A DNA stretch of 64,000 nucleotides from Cyanobium sp. PCC 7001 (GTDB taxonomy: Bacteria; Cyanobacteriota; Cyanobacteriia; PCC-6307; Cyanobiaceae). The position numbers and the translations under genes are program-made. Numbering within the stretch: the first letter of the stretch is position 1; every line of letters starts with the position of its first letter. Positions 40,526 through 49,162 of the stretch are shown piece after piece. The notes beneath the pieces were generated by a model, which was given only the letters and a program-made list of their open reading frames with translations, was not told the origin of the DNA and made no database searches. The stretch lies in assembly GCF_000155635.1 (NCBI RefSeq), contig NZ_DS990556.1, positions 186,001 to 250,000 on the forward strand, read 5' to 3'.

Positions 40526-40918
40526 TCATTCGCCAACAGGGCTACAGAGTTCAATGAGACAACCATCCGGCGCTCGAAGATACGAGACGATCTGGCCCCA
40601 AGGCTTTTTAGTTGGTGAACTCAGCTCAATGGCGCCTTCCCTCAAAGCATGCGCATGAGCAGTAGAGACATCTCGTGTCACGAAACCGATTTCCATGCCC
40701 AACGGAAGTGACGACTCATCTGCGCGGACATGGCCACCAGAAAAATTCACATCGCCAAGCTCGTGTGCGGCAAATGAAAGAGTTGTTTCTCCAGTCTCAA
40801 GTTCCCCATATGTCCCTGATTCGTGGAGGAAGCGTTGTTTCAGTCCAAACGCACGCTCGAAGAAACTCAGGGATGAAGCGACATCGGCGACATATAGAAT
40901 CGTATACCCAAGCTTCAT
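40526..40918 (-). CDS. VOC-family protein (glyoxalase/bleomycin-resistance fold)
   Basis: Predicted 130 residues. It shows two beta-alpha-beta-beta-beta units: YTILYVADVASSLSFFERAF at the start and IGFVTRDVSTAHAHALREGA then GCLIELCSPVGE in the second half, as in vicinal-oxygen-chelate proteins. A Glu near the C-terminus (CLIELC) is the usual metal ligand, and the N-terminal His ligand position is not obvious. Such proteins include fosfomycin- and bleomycin-resistance factors and are frequent integron cassette products. The gene is flanked by attC sites on both sides and has lower GC than core genes. Substrate unknown. Confidence 0.85.
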   Translation of the reverse strand: MKLGYTILYVADVASSLSFFERAFGLKQRFLHESGTYGELETGETTLSFAAHELGDVNFSGGHVRADESSLPLGMEIGFVTRDVSTAHAHALREGAIELSSPTKKPWGQIVSYLRAPDGCLIELCSPVGE

Positions 40919-40995
40919 GTCTTACTTACAAGAATAACCCTGCCTAAGGCTATCCCAAGTGGCGCGTGGACGCAATGGCCGCGTTCATTGCATAC

Positions 40996-41087
40996 AACTA
41001 ACGCTACACCTGGGTGGCAGGCCGAAAACTTGGGGTGGTGAATCAGAGAGTTGAAGGTGGCCTGTCCACTCGAGGGGCTTGTTCGAG
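40996..41087 (-). other. attC site upstream of the VOC cassette
   Basis: 92 bp. The outer triplets AAC and GTT are kept (AACTAAC and GTTCGAG). The inner arms pair as CCT-GGGTGGCAGGCC with GGCCTGTCCACTCGAGG, with an extrahelical C. The right arm is almost identical to that of the attC at 46864-46954, so the two sites are related. Confidence 0.8.
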
Positions 41088-41597
41088 GCTTGTGCGCCGA
41101 AACCTTGGCACAGATTGGCCTCTGCGATAGGGAGACTCATAGGCACTGATGCCATGCAAATTGGAATGGCTAGGCATGCACACGATCAAGATTGCGCCTC
41201 CTATACACTCCTGTCGCACTGGATTGTGGCAGCACACCCCCTGATCAGCGCTGGATCTAAGGTCACCATGAATGGTGCTTCGAGGTAGCGGTAACACTCT
41301 GAGGTGGGATCCTGTTCTTGCTCCTTTGGACCCAGCCTTCATTTCAACACCCGGTTTGAGATCCAAGCCGGGCATGGCGTTGGAACGGGGGCCTGGTTCC
41401 GGCTTCGACTTCACTGTTGCCGCGTTCCTCCCATGCTGCTCTGCAGCCGGTTTGCACCGCTTCGCGATGATTCCGCTGGAGGCCCGATCGCCGTGGTGGT
41501 AACCAACAACGAGGGTGTCTGAGACAGGCCGGCTGACCGGCTTGGGTCAGGCGCCACGTCGGCGCAGCCGCGCAGGACGATCGCCATGGGATCGGGG
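41088..41597. other. region without a recognisable gene, between attC and the MFS gene
   Basis: About 510 bases with only short overlapping ORFs of unlikely composition. If a cassette ended at the neighbouring attC, its ORF is lost or decayed here. A small GCCGG...CCGGC hairpin lies near 41530 downstream of the MFS stop. Nothing else is supported. Confidence 0.5.
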
Positions 41598-42878
41598 TCA
41601 TGGGCTGGCTGCTCCGGGCAAGCGCTGGGGCCGCCAGATCGTGAGGGCTGCCAGCACCGCCGCGCCGCCGCAGGCCAGGGCGAACAGGAACGGCCCCGCA
41701 GGCCCGGTGACTGTGAGCTCGCCGCCGAGGAACGACACGATCGCTGCGGCCAGGGTGAACATCGCCGTGGAGAAGCCCATCACCCAGCCCTGCTCCTCGG
41801 CCGAGGCGGAGCGGGAGTAGGCCGCCAGCAGGGTGGGATAGCCAATGCCGTGCAACGCGCCGGCAGGCAGAAGCAGCGCCAGGGCCAGCGGGCCTGACGG
41901 CACCGCCACGAAGGCGGCGATCACGGCGCAGAGCAGCAGCGCCACCCAGCCCATCAGGGCGCGAGGCGCCAGACGAGCGTTGAGGGGTTCCACCAGTAGG
42001 CCGCTGGCCAGGGCGAGGCCGGTGCCGAGCAGGAACATGGCCAGGCTGGCCGCCTGGGTGCCGTAGCCGAAGCGTGCCGTGAGGCTGGCAGCGGCGAACA
42101 CATAGAACCCCATGAAGCAGAGCATGTAGGGGAAGTACACGGCGGTGACCCGCAGCACCGCGCGCCGCTCCAGGCCGCGGGCCAGCAGCCGCCACACCTC
42201 CAGCGGGCTGAGCCTCAGCGGTGCCAGCGCCTGGCGGGCGTCGCGGAAGCTGCAGGCGATGAACACCAGGGCCAGCAGACAGAGCAGGCCGCCCACCACG
42301 AAGGAGAGGGTGGGGGAGGCCCAGGGCCCGAGGAGTGCCGGATCGGAGAACACGCCGCCGATGATCGGGCCGATCACCAGACCGCCGCTCACGCCCACGT
42401 TGGCCAGTCCGAGGTTGCGGGTGCTCTCCGCCTCGCTGCGGGCCAGATCGATCATCGCCGCCGCCGCGATCGGCTGGGTGCCGGCCGTGAAGCCGGTGAT
42501 GGCGCGGGAGGCCACCAGCAACGGATAGCTCCGCAGGGGAATCGCGGCGGCGGCCAGGGCGTAGCCGGCGAAGGCGCCCAGAAGGCAGATCAGGATGCCC
42601 CGCTTGCGACCAATGCTGTCGGAGAGGCGGGCCACATAGATCGAGCCGAACAGCCAGGTGAGGAAGAAGGTGCCGATGGCCACGCTGTAGAGGAGCTCCG
42701 CCCGGGAACGGGAGGTGGCCTCCGGCAGGAAACCTTGGCCGGCCTTCAGCAGCAGCGTGTCGAAGATCGGGAAGGCCAGCCCCTGCCCCATCACATCCAC
42801 GAAGCACACCACCATCAGGGCAAGCAGGGCGAGCCTGGGAGCGCGACTGGACGGGCCGGGGATGGCAGCTCCGCTCAT
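41598..42878 (-). CDS. MFS transporter, TetA-like
   Basis: Predicted 426 residues with twelve hydrophobic segments. The loop 2-3 signature GSIYVARLSDSIGRKRGIL and the segment ASRAITGFTAGTQPIAAAAMI plus VGVSGGLVIGPIIGGVFSD (motif C of antiporters) place it among drug:H+ antiporters of the TetA/Bcr type. Substrate cannot be read from sequence. It is divergent from the methyltransferase gene with about 250 nt between. GC content is high and the frame intact, unlike the adjacent cassettes. Confidence 0.85.
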   Translation of the reverse strand: MSGAAIPGPSSRAPRLALLALMVVCFVDVMGQGLAFPIFDTLLLKAGQGFLPEATSRSRAELLYSVAIGTFFLTWLFGSIYVARLSDSIGRKRGILICLLGAFAGYALAAAAIPLRSYPLLVASRAITGFTAGTQPIAAAAMIDLARSEAESTRNLGLANVGVSGGLVIGPIIGGVFSDPALLGPWASPTLSFVVGGLLCLLALVFIACSFRDARQALAPLRLSPLEVWRLLARGLERRAVLRVTAVYFPYMLCFMGFYVFAAASLTARFGYGTQAASLAMFLLGTGLALASGLLVEPLNARLAPRALMGWVALLLCAVIAAFVAVPSGPLALALLLPAGALHGIGYPTLLAAYSRSASAEEQGWVMGFSTAMFTLAAAIVSFLGGELTVTGPAGPFLFALACGGAAVLAALTIWRPQRLPGAASP

Positions 42879-43126
42879 GGGGAGGTGGGGAGGTGGATCG
42901 TTTCCATCGTGCTCACGGCCTCGGCCAACGGCATGGGCCTGAAGAGGCGATGCAACCCATGGGCCGCGCCGCGCCCACGTGGATAGGGTGAAGGAGATCG
43001 GTCACCATCGGGCCTGACGTCTCCTGGGGGAGCCATCCCCGAGCCGCCGCTGTCCGGCGGTGCCGTGGTGTGCGCAGCAGTGGCCCACGCTCCGGCGCCC
43101 ACGCCCTTTTCTCCCCCAAGCTGCCC

Positions 43127-44158
43127 GTGAGCGAACCTGATCCTTCGGCCATCCTCGCCATCGCCAGCGGTTATGGCGTGTCCAAGGCGTTGCTGTCGGC
43201 CGTGGGGCTCGGGCTGCATACACAGCTGGCGGCCGGGCCGATGACGTGCGAGCAGATTGCGGCCGCCTTCGGACTGCAGGGCCGGCCAACCCGCGACTTC
43301 CTCGATCTGCTGGTGTCGGTGGACATGCTGGCTCGGGAGGGCGACGCCCCGGAGGCGCTGTACGGCAACACGCCGGCCACCGCGCGCTTTTTGGATCGCA
43401 GCCAGCCTGAGTACATCGGCGGGCTGCCGGAAATCTGGGAGCTGCGCGACTACCGCTTCTGGGCCGACCTCACCGAAGCCCTGCGCAGCGGCCGGCCTCA
43501 GAACGAGGCGAAGCATGCCGGCACTCCGTTCTTCGAGGCGATGTATGGCGATCCGGAGCGGCTGGAGGCCTTCATGAACGCCATGAACGGCTCTTCGCTC
43601 CGCAACTTCCAGGCCCTGGCCAGGGCGTTCCCCTTCGGCTCCTATGCCACGCTCACCGACATCGGCGGTGCCGATGCGCTGCTGTGCCGCGAGGTGGCCG
43701 CCGTGCACTCCGGCATCCACTGCGTGAGCTTCGATCTGCCGCCGGTTACGCCGATCGCCGATCGACGGATCGCCGCGGCCGGCCTGGGGGAGCGGATCCA
43801 CGCCGTGTCCGGTGATTTCTTCGTGGATCCCTGGCCGCCGGCGCAGCTGATCACGATGGGGATGATCCTGCACGACTGGAACCTGGAGCGGAAACAGACC
43901 CTGATCCGCAAGGCCTACGACGCATTGCCGGAAGGGGGGGCGCTGATCGCGATCGAGGCGTTCATCGACGATGCCCGCCGCCACAACACCTTCGGGCTGT
44001 TCATGTCGCTGATGATGCTGATCGAGTTCGGCGACGCCTTCGACTTCACGGCGGCCGAGTTCCGCCAGTGGTGCGCCGCCGCCGGCTTCAGCCGCTTCGA
44101 GACCATCCCGCTGGATGGCCCCTCCAGCGCCGTGGTGGCCTACAAGGATCCCCGCTGA
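43127..44158 (+). CDS. SAM-dependent O-methyltransferase (COMT-like)
   Basis: Predicted 343 residues from GTG 43127. The N-terminal dimerisation domain (GVSKALLSAVGLGLHTQLA, winged helix) and C-terminal methyltransferase domain are in the order of plant COMT and bacterial hydroxyneurosporene/carminomycin methyltransferases. The SAM-binding motif is degenerate: YATLTDIGGADALLCREVA instead of DxGGGxG. MGMILHDWNLERKQTLIRKA contains the catalytic His-Asp pair typical of the family. The 3' end overlaps the converging amidase by 19 nt. Substrate unknown; a small phenol or polyketide is typical. Confidence 0.82.
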   Translation: MSEPDPSAILAIASGYGVSKALLSAVGLGLHTQLAAGPMTCEQIAAAFGLQGRPTRDFLDLLVSVDMLAREGDAPEALYGNTPATARFLDRSQPEYIGGLPEIWELRDYRFWADLTEALRSGRPQNEAKHAGTPFFEAMYGDPERLEAFMNAMNGSSLRNFQALARAFPFGSYATLTDIGGADALLCREVAAVHSGIHCVSFDLPPVTPIADRRIAAAGLGERIHAVSGDFFVDPWPPAQLITMGMILHDWNLERKQTLIRKAYDALPEGGALIAIEAFIDDARRHNTFGLFMSLMMLIEFGDAFDFTAAEFRQWCAAAGFSRFETIPLDGPSSAVVAYKDPR

Positions 44159-45708
44159 GGCGTGCTTGCCCCCAGGGTGGGGAGGAAGCTCGGCGGCCGC
44201 CGGTGCCGCGTGGCCTGCTCGAAGGCATGGGCGTAGCCCAGAAGCTTCCCTTCCTGCCAGGCGCCGGCGAAGAACGACAGGCCCACCGGCAGGCCGTGCA
44301 CAAAGCCGGCGGGCACCGAGATGTGGGGATAGCCCGCCACCGCGGGAGGGGTGGAGCAACCGCCGGGAAGGATGTGGTCGCCCACCAGCGGGTCGATCAC
44401 GAAGGGAGGCGAGCCCTCGGTGGGGGCGATGATCGCGTCGAGCTGGTGCTCGCGCAGGGCCCGGTCGATGCCGCCTGAGCGGCTCAGGCGCCGCAGCTCC
44501 GCCATCACCTGTTGGCAGGCGGGCTCCTCCAGATCGCCCCTGGTCTGCGCCTGCTCCAGGAACTCCTGCTGGAAATACGGCATCACCGCGGCGGCATGGT
44601 CGCGGTTGAAGCGGATCAGTTCCTCCAGCGAGCGCACGGGCGCCAGCGGATGGCTGTGCAGGTAGCGGTCGAGGCTGTGCTTGAGGCCGTAGCGGAACAG
44701 TTCCAGTTCCAGGCCCCCGAAGAAGGGCAGTGCACTGGCGCGCACCGGATCCACGATCACCGCGCCCAGCTGCCTGAGCTGGGCGATCGCCTGCTCGATC
44801 AGCCCATCGGTGCCCTCGTGCTGCCCGAAGCATTCGCGCGCCACGCCGAGCCGGGCACCCTGCAGGGCCGCCGGATTCAGGAAGGCGCGGTAATCGGGCG
44901 CCGCCCGGCGAACTCCCTCGGCGGTGATCGGATCGTCGGGATCATGGCCGGTGAGCACATTGAGCAGCGCGGCCACATCGGCCACGCTGCGCGCCATGGG
45001 GCCGGCGGTGTCCTGGGGATCGGCCACACCGATCACGCCGGAGCGGCTGATCAGGCCCACGGTGGGCTTGAGGCCCACGATGCTGTTGCTGGAGGCTGGC
45101 CGCACGATCGAGCCATCCACCTCGGCGCCGATGGCCGCCACGCAGAGACCCGCCGCCACCGCCACCGCCGAACCCGAACTGGAGCCGAGTGGACTGCGGT
45201 CGAGCACATAGGGGTTGCGCACCTGGCCGCCTCGGCTGCTCCAGCCGCTGCACGCCCGGGTGGAGCGCATGTAGCCCCACTCGCTCATGTTCGTCTTGCC
45301 GAGCAGCACGGCTCCTGCCTGCCGCAGCCGCTCCACAACAAAGGCATCGCGGCTGGCGATGTTGCCCACCAGCGCTAGAGATCCGGCGGTGGTCATCATC
45401 CGGTCGCCGGTGTCGAAGCTGTCTTTCACCAGCACCGGGATCCCGTGCAGGGCGCTGCGGGGGCCGCTCTGCCGCCGCTCCAGGTCGAGCGCCTCGGCGA
45501 TCGCCGGCGCGTCGGGGTTGATTTCGATCACCGAGCGCAATGTGGGTCCGGCCCCATCGAGGCTGGCGATGCGTTGCAACGCTGCCTCACAGAGGCTTGT
45601 GGCGCAGCATTCCTGCCGCGCCATGGCTTGCTCGAGTTCAGCGATCGAGGCATCCAGGTCAATGTTCCCCATGGCTCCCTCCATGTCTGCTTCGTGCTCC
45701 GGTGCCAT
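44140..45708 (-). CDS. amidase signature family hydrolase
   Basis: Predicted 522 residues. The catalytic Ser-cisSer-Lys triad is present: Lys in GIPVLVKDSFDTGDRMMTTA, and the Ser pair in SPLGSSSGSAVAVAAGLC with VDGSIVRPASSNSIVGLKP. Family members hydrolyse amides or act as GatA. No gatB or gatC neighbour exists, so a metabolic amidase is more likely than Glu-tRNA amidotransferase. The start at ATG 45708 is preceded by no strong RBS; a second ATG eight codons later is possible. It is next to a degenerate cassette end. Confidence 0.85.
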   Translation of the reverse strand: MAPEHEADMEGAMGNIDLDASIAELEQAMARQECCATSLCEAALQRIASLDGAGPTLRSVIEINPDAPAIAEALDLERRQSGPRSALHGIPVLVKDSFDTGDRMMTTAGSLALVGNIASRDAFVVERLRQAGAVLLGKTNMSEWGYMRSTRACSGWSSRGGQVRNPYVLDRSPLGSSSGSAVAVAAGLCVAAIGAEVDGSIVRPASSNSIVGLKPTVGLISRSGVIGVADPQDTAGPMARSVADVAALLNVLTGHDPDDPITAEGVRRAAPDYRAFLNPAALQGARLGVARECFGQHEGTDGLIEQAIAQLRQLGAVIVDPVRASALPFFGGLELELFRYGLKHSLDRYLHSHPLAPVRSLEELIRFNRDHAAAVMPYFQQEFLEQAQTRGDLEEPACQQVMAELRRLSRSGGIDRALREHQLDAIIAPTEGSPPFVIDPLVGDHILPGGCSTPPAVAGYPHISVPAGFVHGLPVGLSFFAGAWQEGKLLGYAHAFEQATRHRRPPSFLPTLGASTPQRGSL

Positions 45709-45917
45709 GGATCACAAGCCTATGGGGCCGTTGCACAGGCAGCTGTTTGCTCCCATCCCAATGGTCCGGGGTGAAGGATCCATAGGAATCGTCAGCCGCA
45801 TTGGATCCTGATTGTCCAGCCTTTTTCGCTGCGGGAACGCATGCCTTTTTGAAGCGAAGCGTCAAACCTTCGAATGTTCCAGATCAGAAGCGAACATATA
45901 TATTAAGCTTGCTCGAC

Positions 45918-45958
45918 AGGCAACTTCTGCACCAGTCTTCTGTGTCTGGTTGTTATAC
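45918..45958 (-). other. possible remnant of an attC site
   Basis: The 7-mer GTTATAC at 45952-45958 lies 13 nt from the hydrolase stop and matches the expected partner (GTTATGC) of the leading edge of that cassette in six of seven bases. The arms to the left are too short for a full attC. Either the site is truncated or this is chance. Confidence 0.3.
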
Positions 45959-45971
45959 TTCATCCAGATGC

Positions 45972-46751
45972 TCAACCTGCAACCTGCTGCTCAAGTATCC
46001 AGTTTGCGCAAATCTCCGCGATCTTCTCCCATTCGGGCTCCAGCGTCAGATAATGGCCAAAACCCTTAGCCTCATGGAAAGTTGCCCGAGAACCATGTCG
46101 TTCGGCAATGTGTTTAGCTGTTGAGGGAGGAATCGCCAAGTCATCCGAACCAGACACTATCAAGACAGGGCAAGTAATACCATCATAGTCAATCTTCGTA
46201 GTCTGATTCTCATCAAAGATCCAGAAGAACAATTCGAACATCACGCGGCCCGATTCCGGTATTAAGCGATCGAAAACAGCGAGTTGCTCTCTCGGGTCCA
46301 GCTTATTGAGCCCAAAAGTGACCATCGTGTCGAAATCGGGCAGCAAAACGCCTTCCCAGAATGAGCCAGCCCTCATCAACGCCTTGCCAAGCTGGCGCTC
46401 CTGGGTGGTTGTTGGAAGGACACCCCAATTGATACTGCCATTCAGCAGCACTACCGCTCTAGCCAAGCCCATGGCCGCCAACTGTTGTGCGATCACTCCA
46501 CCTAGTGAATGCCCGACAAGGACCGGAGTCTCGTCCAAGCAGTTGACGAAGCCAGCGATGTCGTTGACGTAATCCGTGATGCTCGTTCCGACGAGAAACG
46601 CCGAGGTATCCTCCGAAAACGGCTTGTCGTGATGGCGGTAAGCCGGGCTGTGACAACGAAATCCCCTTTGCTCGAAATAGTCCGAGAAATTCGTCATAGT
46701 CCAAGGCCCAGCATTCGTACCGTGAATCAGAACAACATGATTTTCTTTCAT
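45972..46751 (-). CDS. alpha/beta hydrolase (cassette gene)
   Basis: Predicted 259 residues. The oxyanion motif HVVLIHGTNAGPW, the nucleophile elbow VLVGHSLGGVIAQQ (Ser), the acid in VLIVSGSDDLAIPP (Asp) and the His in AKGFGHYLT give a complete triad. It resembles small esterases/lactonases. No signal peptide. The stop lies just right of the possible attC remnant. It is AT-richer than the host genome. As a cassette gene its native promoter is not obvious. Confidence 0.87.
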   Translation of the reverse strand: MKENHVVLIHGTNAGPWTMTNFSDYFEQRGFRCHSPAYRHHDKPFSEDTSAFLVGTSITDYVNDIAGFVNCLDETPVLVGHSLGGVIAQQLAAMGLARAVVLLNGSINWGVLPTTTQERQLGKALMRAGSFWEGVLLPDFDTMVTFGLNKLDPREQLAVFDRLIPESGRVMFELFFWIFDENQTTKIDYDGITCPVLIVSGSDDLAIPPSTAKHIAERHGSRATFHEAKGFGHYLTLEPEWEKIAEICANWILEQQVAG

Positions 46752-46863
46752 AGTGCTCCTAACTCAATAAAGCGTTTTGGGGCATGAATCGCAACAGAAT
46801 GTTTGTCGAGCCAGTTCAAACCCACCTTGTCCCTGACACACCGATAGGGCGCGCTCCTGAATT

Positions 46864-46954
46864 GCATAACGCTGTCCCTGAGTGGCATGCCGAGGCTTGG
46901 GGTGGCACAGAACAGAGTTGGTGGTGGCCTGTCCACTCGAGGGGCTGGTTAGAC
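46864..46954 (-). other. attC site of the toxin-antitoxin cassette
   Basis: 91 bp with outer 7-mers GCATAAC and GTTAGAC. The arms pair as TGTCCCT-GAGTGG with CCACTCGAGGGGC with one extrahelical base, and ATGCC with GGCC(T). The antitoxin stop codon TAA lies inside the GTTAGAC site. This 7-mer is the exact complement of the leading edge of the same cassette (GTCTAAC at 47607). Confidence 0.9.
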
Positions 46955-47257
46955 AGCCATCTTCGCCTTGTCGGTAGCGCTGACATGCAATTGCAAACCC
47001 AACGCCGAAATCACACGCAATACTGTTGCTAGCTCAGGGTTACCCGAAGATGATAAGGACTTATACAGACTCTCCCTACCAAGACCTGCATCACGTGCGA
47101 TTTGGCTCATACCTTTGGCCCTGGCAATATCCCCCAAAGCAGCAGCGACAATATGAGGATCGCCTTCCTGTAGAGCTGCTTCCAAATAAGCCGCGATATC
47201 CTCCGCAGTGGAAAGATGCGAGGCAGGATCCCAAATTGTTGTGGTTGTCCTTGTCAT
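46949..47257 (-). CDS. Xre-family antitoxin (HigA-like addiction module antidote)
   Basis: Predicted 102 residues. The HTH region reads IARAKGMSQIARDAGLGRES followed by LYKSLSSSGNPELATVLRVI, the pattern of HigA-type addiction-module antidotes. It is downstream of its toxin with 9 nt between, the higBA order. Its stop codon falls inside the attC 7-mer. It is expected to bind the toxin and to repress the operon. Confidence 0.9.
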   Translation of the reverse strand: MTRTTTTIWDPASHLSTAEDIAAYLEAALQEGDPHIVAAALGDIARAKGMSQIARDAGLGRESLYKSLSSSGNPELATVLRVISALGLQLHVSATDKAKMAV

Positions 47258-47266
47258 TAAAGCCTC

Positions 47267-47557
47267 CTAGAGGTTGCGTGCAAGATCCTTGGCGAGTCGA
47301 ATATCCTGGTCTTGTGAGTTCTTGTCGCCGCCGGCGAGCAGGACTACAAGAGCACCACCTTGCTCTTTGAGATATATCCGGTAGCCGGGGCCGTAGTGAA
47401 TGCGTAGCTCTGATACACCCTCGCCTACAGGGCGAATATCTCCGAAGTTGCCCAAGGAGAGGCGCCTGATCCGTATGTTGATGCGAGCCTTGGCCGTCCG
47501 GTCACGCAGGGCAGCAAACCACGCGGCATAGGCAGACGTCTCCCGGATCTCGACCAT
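47267..47557 (-). CDS. RelE/HigB-like toxin
   Basis: Predicted 96 residues. The sequence AAWFAALRDRTAKARINIRI, then LGNFGDIRPVGEGVSELRIH and GPGYRIYLKEQGGALVVLL fits the HigB/RelE subgroup of the ParE/RelE superfamily (phage-derived Gp49-like addiction toxins). Conserved Arg and Tyr of the RelE core are present. It precedes the antitoxin. Such pairs occur often as integron cassettes, where they stabilise arrays. Start ATG at 47557 lies 50 nt inside the cassette leading edge. Confidence 0.9.
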   Translation of the reverse strand: MVEIRETSAYAAWFAALRDRTAKARINIRIRRLSLGNFGDIRPVGEGVSELRIHYGPGYRIYLKEQGGALVVLLAGGDKNSQDQDIRLAKDLARNL

Positions 47558-47606
47558 GCTTCACTGTATCCCAGAAGATACGCCAGCGCAACCGGCTGCT
47601 TGGTCT

Positions 47607-47695
47607 GTCTAACGCTTGCCATCACCAATCCGCAAAGTGGCAACAGTGAGACTAGATCATATTGGAGGCGGGTCTGGTGTATGGCCATGTTCTGC
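47607..47695 (-). other. attC site of the hicA-like cassette
   Basis: 89 bp with outer 7-mers GTCTAAC and GTTCTGC. Arms: GCTTGCCAT-CACC pairs with GGTGTATGGCCATG, with an extrahelical base, and CCGC with GCGG. The left arm (AACGCTTGCCATCACC) is identical to that of the attC at 58166-58255. The right 7-mer is the exact complement of the leading edge at 58166-58172. Confidence 0.9.
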
Positions 47696-47908
47696 GGACA
47701 GCCAGTAATTGCCGGAGGGAGATTTTATCGCGCTATCCAGCAGTAGACGGACAATGTGGCGTGCGAGCGGCTCCTTGATTTCTTGATACCTGGGCACTGG
47801 CTGCGAGACGCCTGAAGCTGAAGTTCGGCACCAGTCGCGTTTACCACCGTGGTGTACCAGGAACCATCCACTCCGCCCGATCGACCGAATCAACTCGGCC
47901 CGCCTCAT
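47657..47908 (-). CDS. HicA-like mRNA interferase ORF, C-terminus encoded by attC
   Basis: Predicted 83 residues. The start MRRAELIRSIGRSGWFLVHH and the segment PVPRYQEIKEPLARHIVRLL match the HicA double-stranded RNA-binding-like toxin. The usual catalytic His in GGxHD reads Arg (GGKRD), so the protein may be inactive. No HicB antitoxin is adjacent. The last 13 codons lie within the attC site, so the tail is a cassette-end by-product. The rest of its cassette was probably separated by the 10-kb insertion. Confidence 0.6.
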   Translation of the reverse strand: MRRAELIRSIGRSGWFLVHHGGKRDWCRTSASGVSQPVPRYQEIKEPLARHIVRLLLDSAIKSPSGNYWLSAEHGHTPDPPPI

Positions 47909-48315
47909 AGCATGACTACTTCGCCGGCCTTGTGAATACCCGGAGTACGATCGCCTGAGAGGACAAGGTAGAGACCTTTCAGATGCTCAACTCAATCAGC
48001 CAGGGTCTCGCATTACGTCCAGAAAGCAGGATAATTCCAGGTTAAGCAAGCCAGGAATCACCCTCCTGTCAATGAACGTGCTTGATCTTTGTTGTGGAAT
48101 CCTGTTCCGTTTGCAGTTGACCTGAGTTATTCAATCAACCCTACTCAGGCTGGCCATACGCCGACAAGCCCCACGCGACAAGCCACGCAGGGTCTCTCTG
48201 TCTCAGAACGCCCTCGTTCAGCGCCGGGCTGCCTTAGGTGTGCTTTCTCATCAGGTCATTCAGTGATCCATCGCTGCTGGGGTCTCTGACGGGGCGTGAA
48301 ACCACCAAGGGCCAT
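47909..48315. other. region without a recognisable gene, left of the IS481-like remnant
   Basis: About 400 bases containing short ORFs of improbable composition and no family signature. It lies between the hicA-like ORF and the decayed transposase. A hicB-like ORF was looked for and not found. Confidence 0.5.
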
Positions 48316-49162
48316 TTAGTATCTGCGACCGCTATCGATCCCGACATACCGGCTCAGCCACTGGTTGCGCTCCTCGGACGTCTGGAAGGCTATGCCGTAG
48401 GCCCATTCCTTCAGCAGGGTGCGGATGAATCGCTCCGCCTTGCCATTGGTGGTGGGTGTGTACGGCTTGGTGCGGATCGGCCTGAGATTCAGGGCCTTGC
48501 AGGCTTTTCGCCACTCTCCGGATCGGTAGGCCGAACCGTTGTCCGAGAGGATCCGCTCGCAGGTGATCCCCTGCTCGGAGAATCAGCCCACTGCCCGGGC
48601 CCAAAAGTCCACGGCGACGTGGGCCTTCTCGTAGCCTGCTCCCCGCGAGCAGCCCAGACGGCGATCGCCGGTGACTCAATGTCCCACCCTGCGGCATCTT
48701 GCCAGCTGTCTGGTGTCTGTCCCGTGTCAATCAGGTAGCCCGGCTGCTCCCACTGGTAATGGCGCACCCGGCGGCTACTACTGCGCATTAGCGCAAGCGC
48801 TAGGGCTCAAGATTCCGTAGACGAGCCAGACCGAGCGCCTTGAGTACCCTGCCCACCATGGAGAGAGGCGCCTGCAGCGACCGGACGATTCGGCGCAAGG
48901 TGCAGTGCTGGTGCTGGAGATCAACCCCATGCTGCAGTCGCTGCGGATCGCGGGTCCGCCGCTGGCTGTGGCGAACGTTCCGTCGATCTGCCAGTGCCGC
49001 TGGAGCGCCTTCACGGAACCGGCCCAGCCACTATTCGTCGGTGCGCAGGCGGATTGCAGCGGCGGCAGCGAGGGTTTCGAAGGGAACACCCTCTTCGAGG
49101 TGACCGTCAATCAGTTGCTCCCATCCGAGCGGCGTCAGGCGGTCCAAGGGATGGCTATGCAT
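48316..49162 (-). pseudogene. IS481-family transposase remnant
   Basis: Read leftward from 49162, a helix-turn-helix start (MHSHPLDRLTPLGWEQL, then WLGRFREGAPAALADR after a stop) leads through GRVLKALGLARLRNLEP to an rve-type integrase core: GYEKAHVAVDFWARAVG, then ITCERILSDNGSAYRS and TPTTNGKAERFIRTLL with the second Asp and the Glu of the DDE triad. At least three internal stops and one frameshift are visible, and the C-terminal HYNWxRPH region is missing. It is therefore decayed. It marks the left side of the sulfatase block. Confidence 0.85.

Noticed and set aside
40029-40529. 166-codon minus-strand ORF left of the VOC cassette
   Set aside because: Half of it is antisense to the porin and the start lies in attC. 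A short part (about 40180-40420) could be a decayed cassette ORF, but this is too weak to list as a gene.
41043-41414. 123-codon minus-strand ORF as a possible cassette gene
   Set aside because: Its end runs through attC, but composition is improbable and no family pattern is visible; it may be a decayed cassette at best.
47985-48047. GCTCAAC ... GTTAAGC considered as an attC
   Set aside because: The outer 7-mers fit the consensus, but the inner arms do not pair.
48238-48738. 166-codon plus-strand ORF
   Set aside because: It is antisense to the decayed IS481-like transposase, whose protein motifs are on the minus strand.
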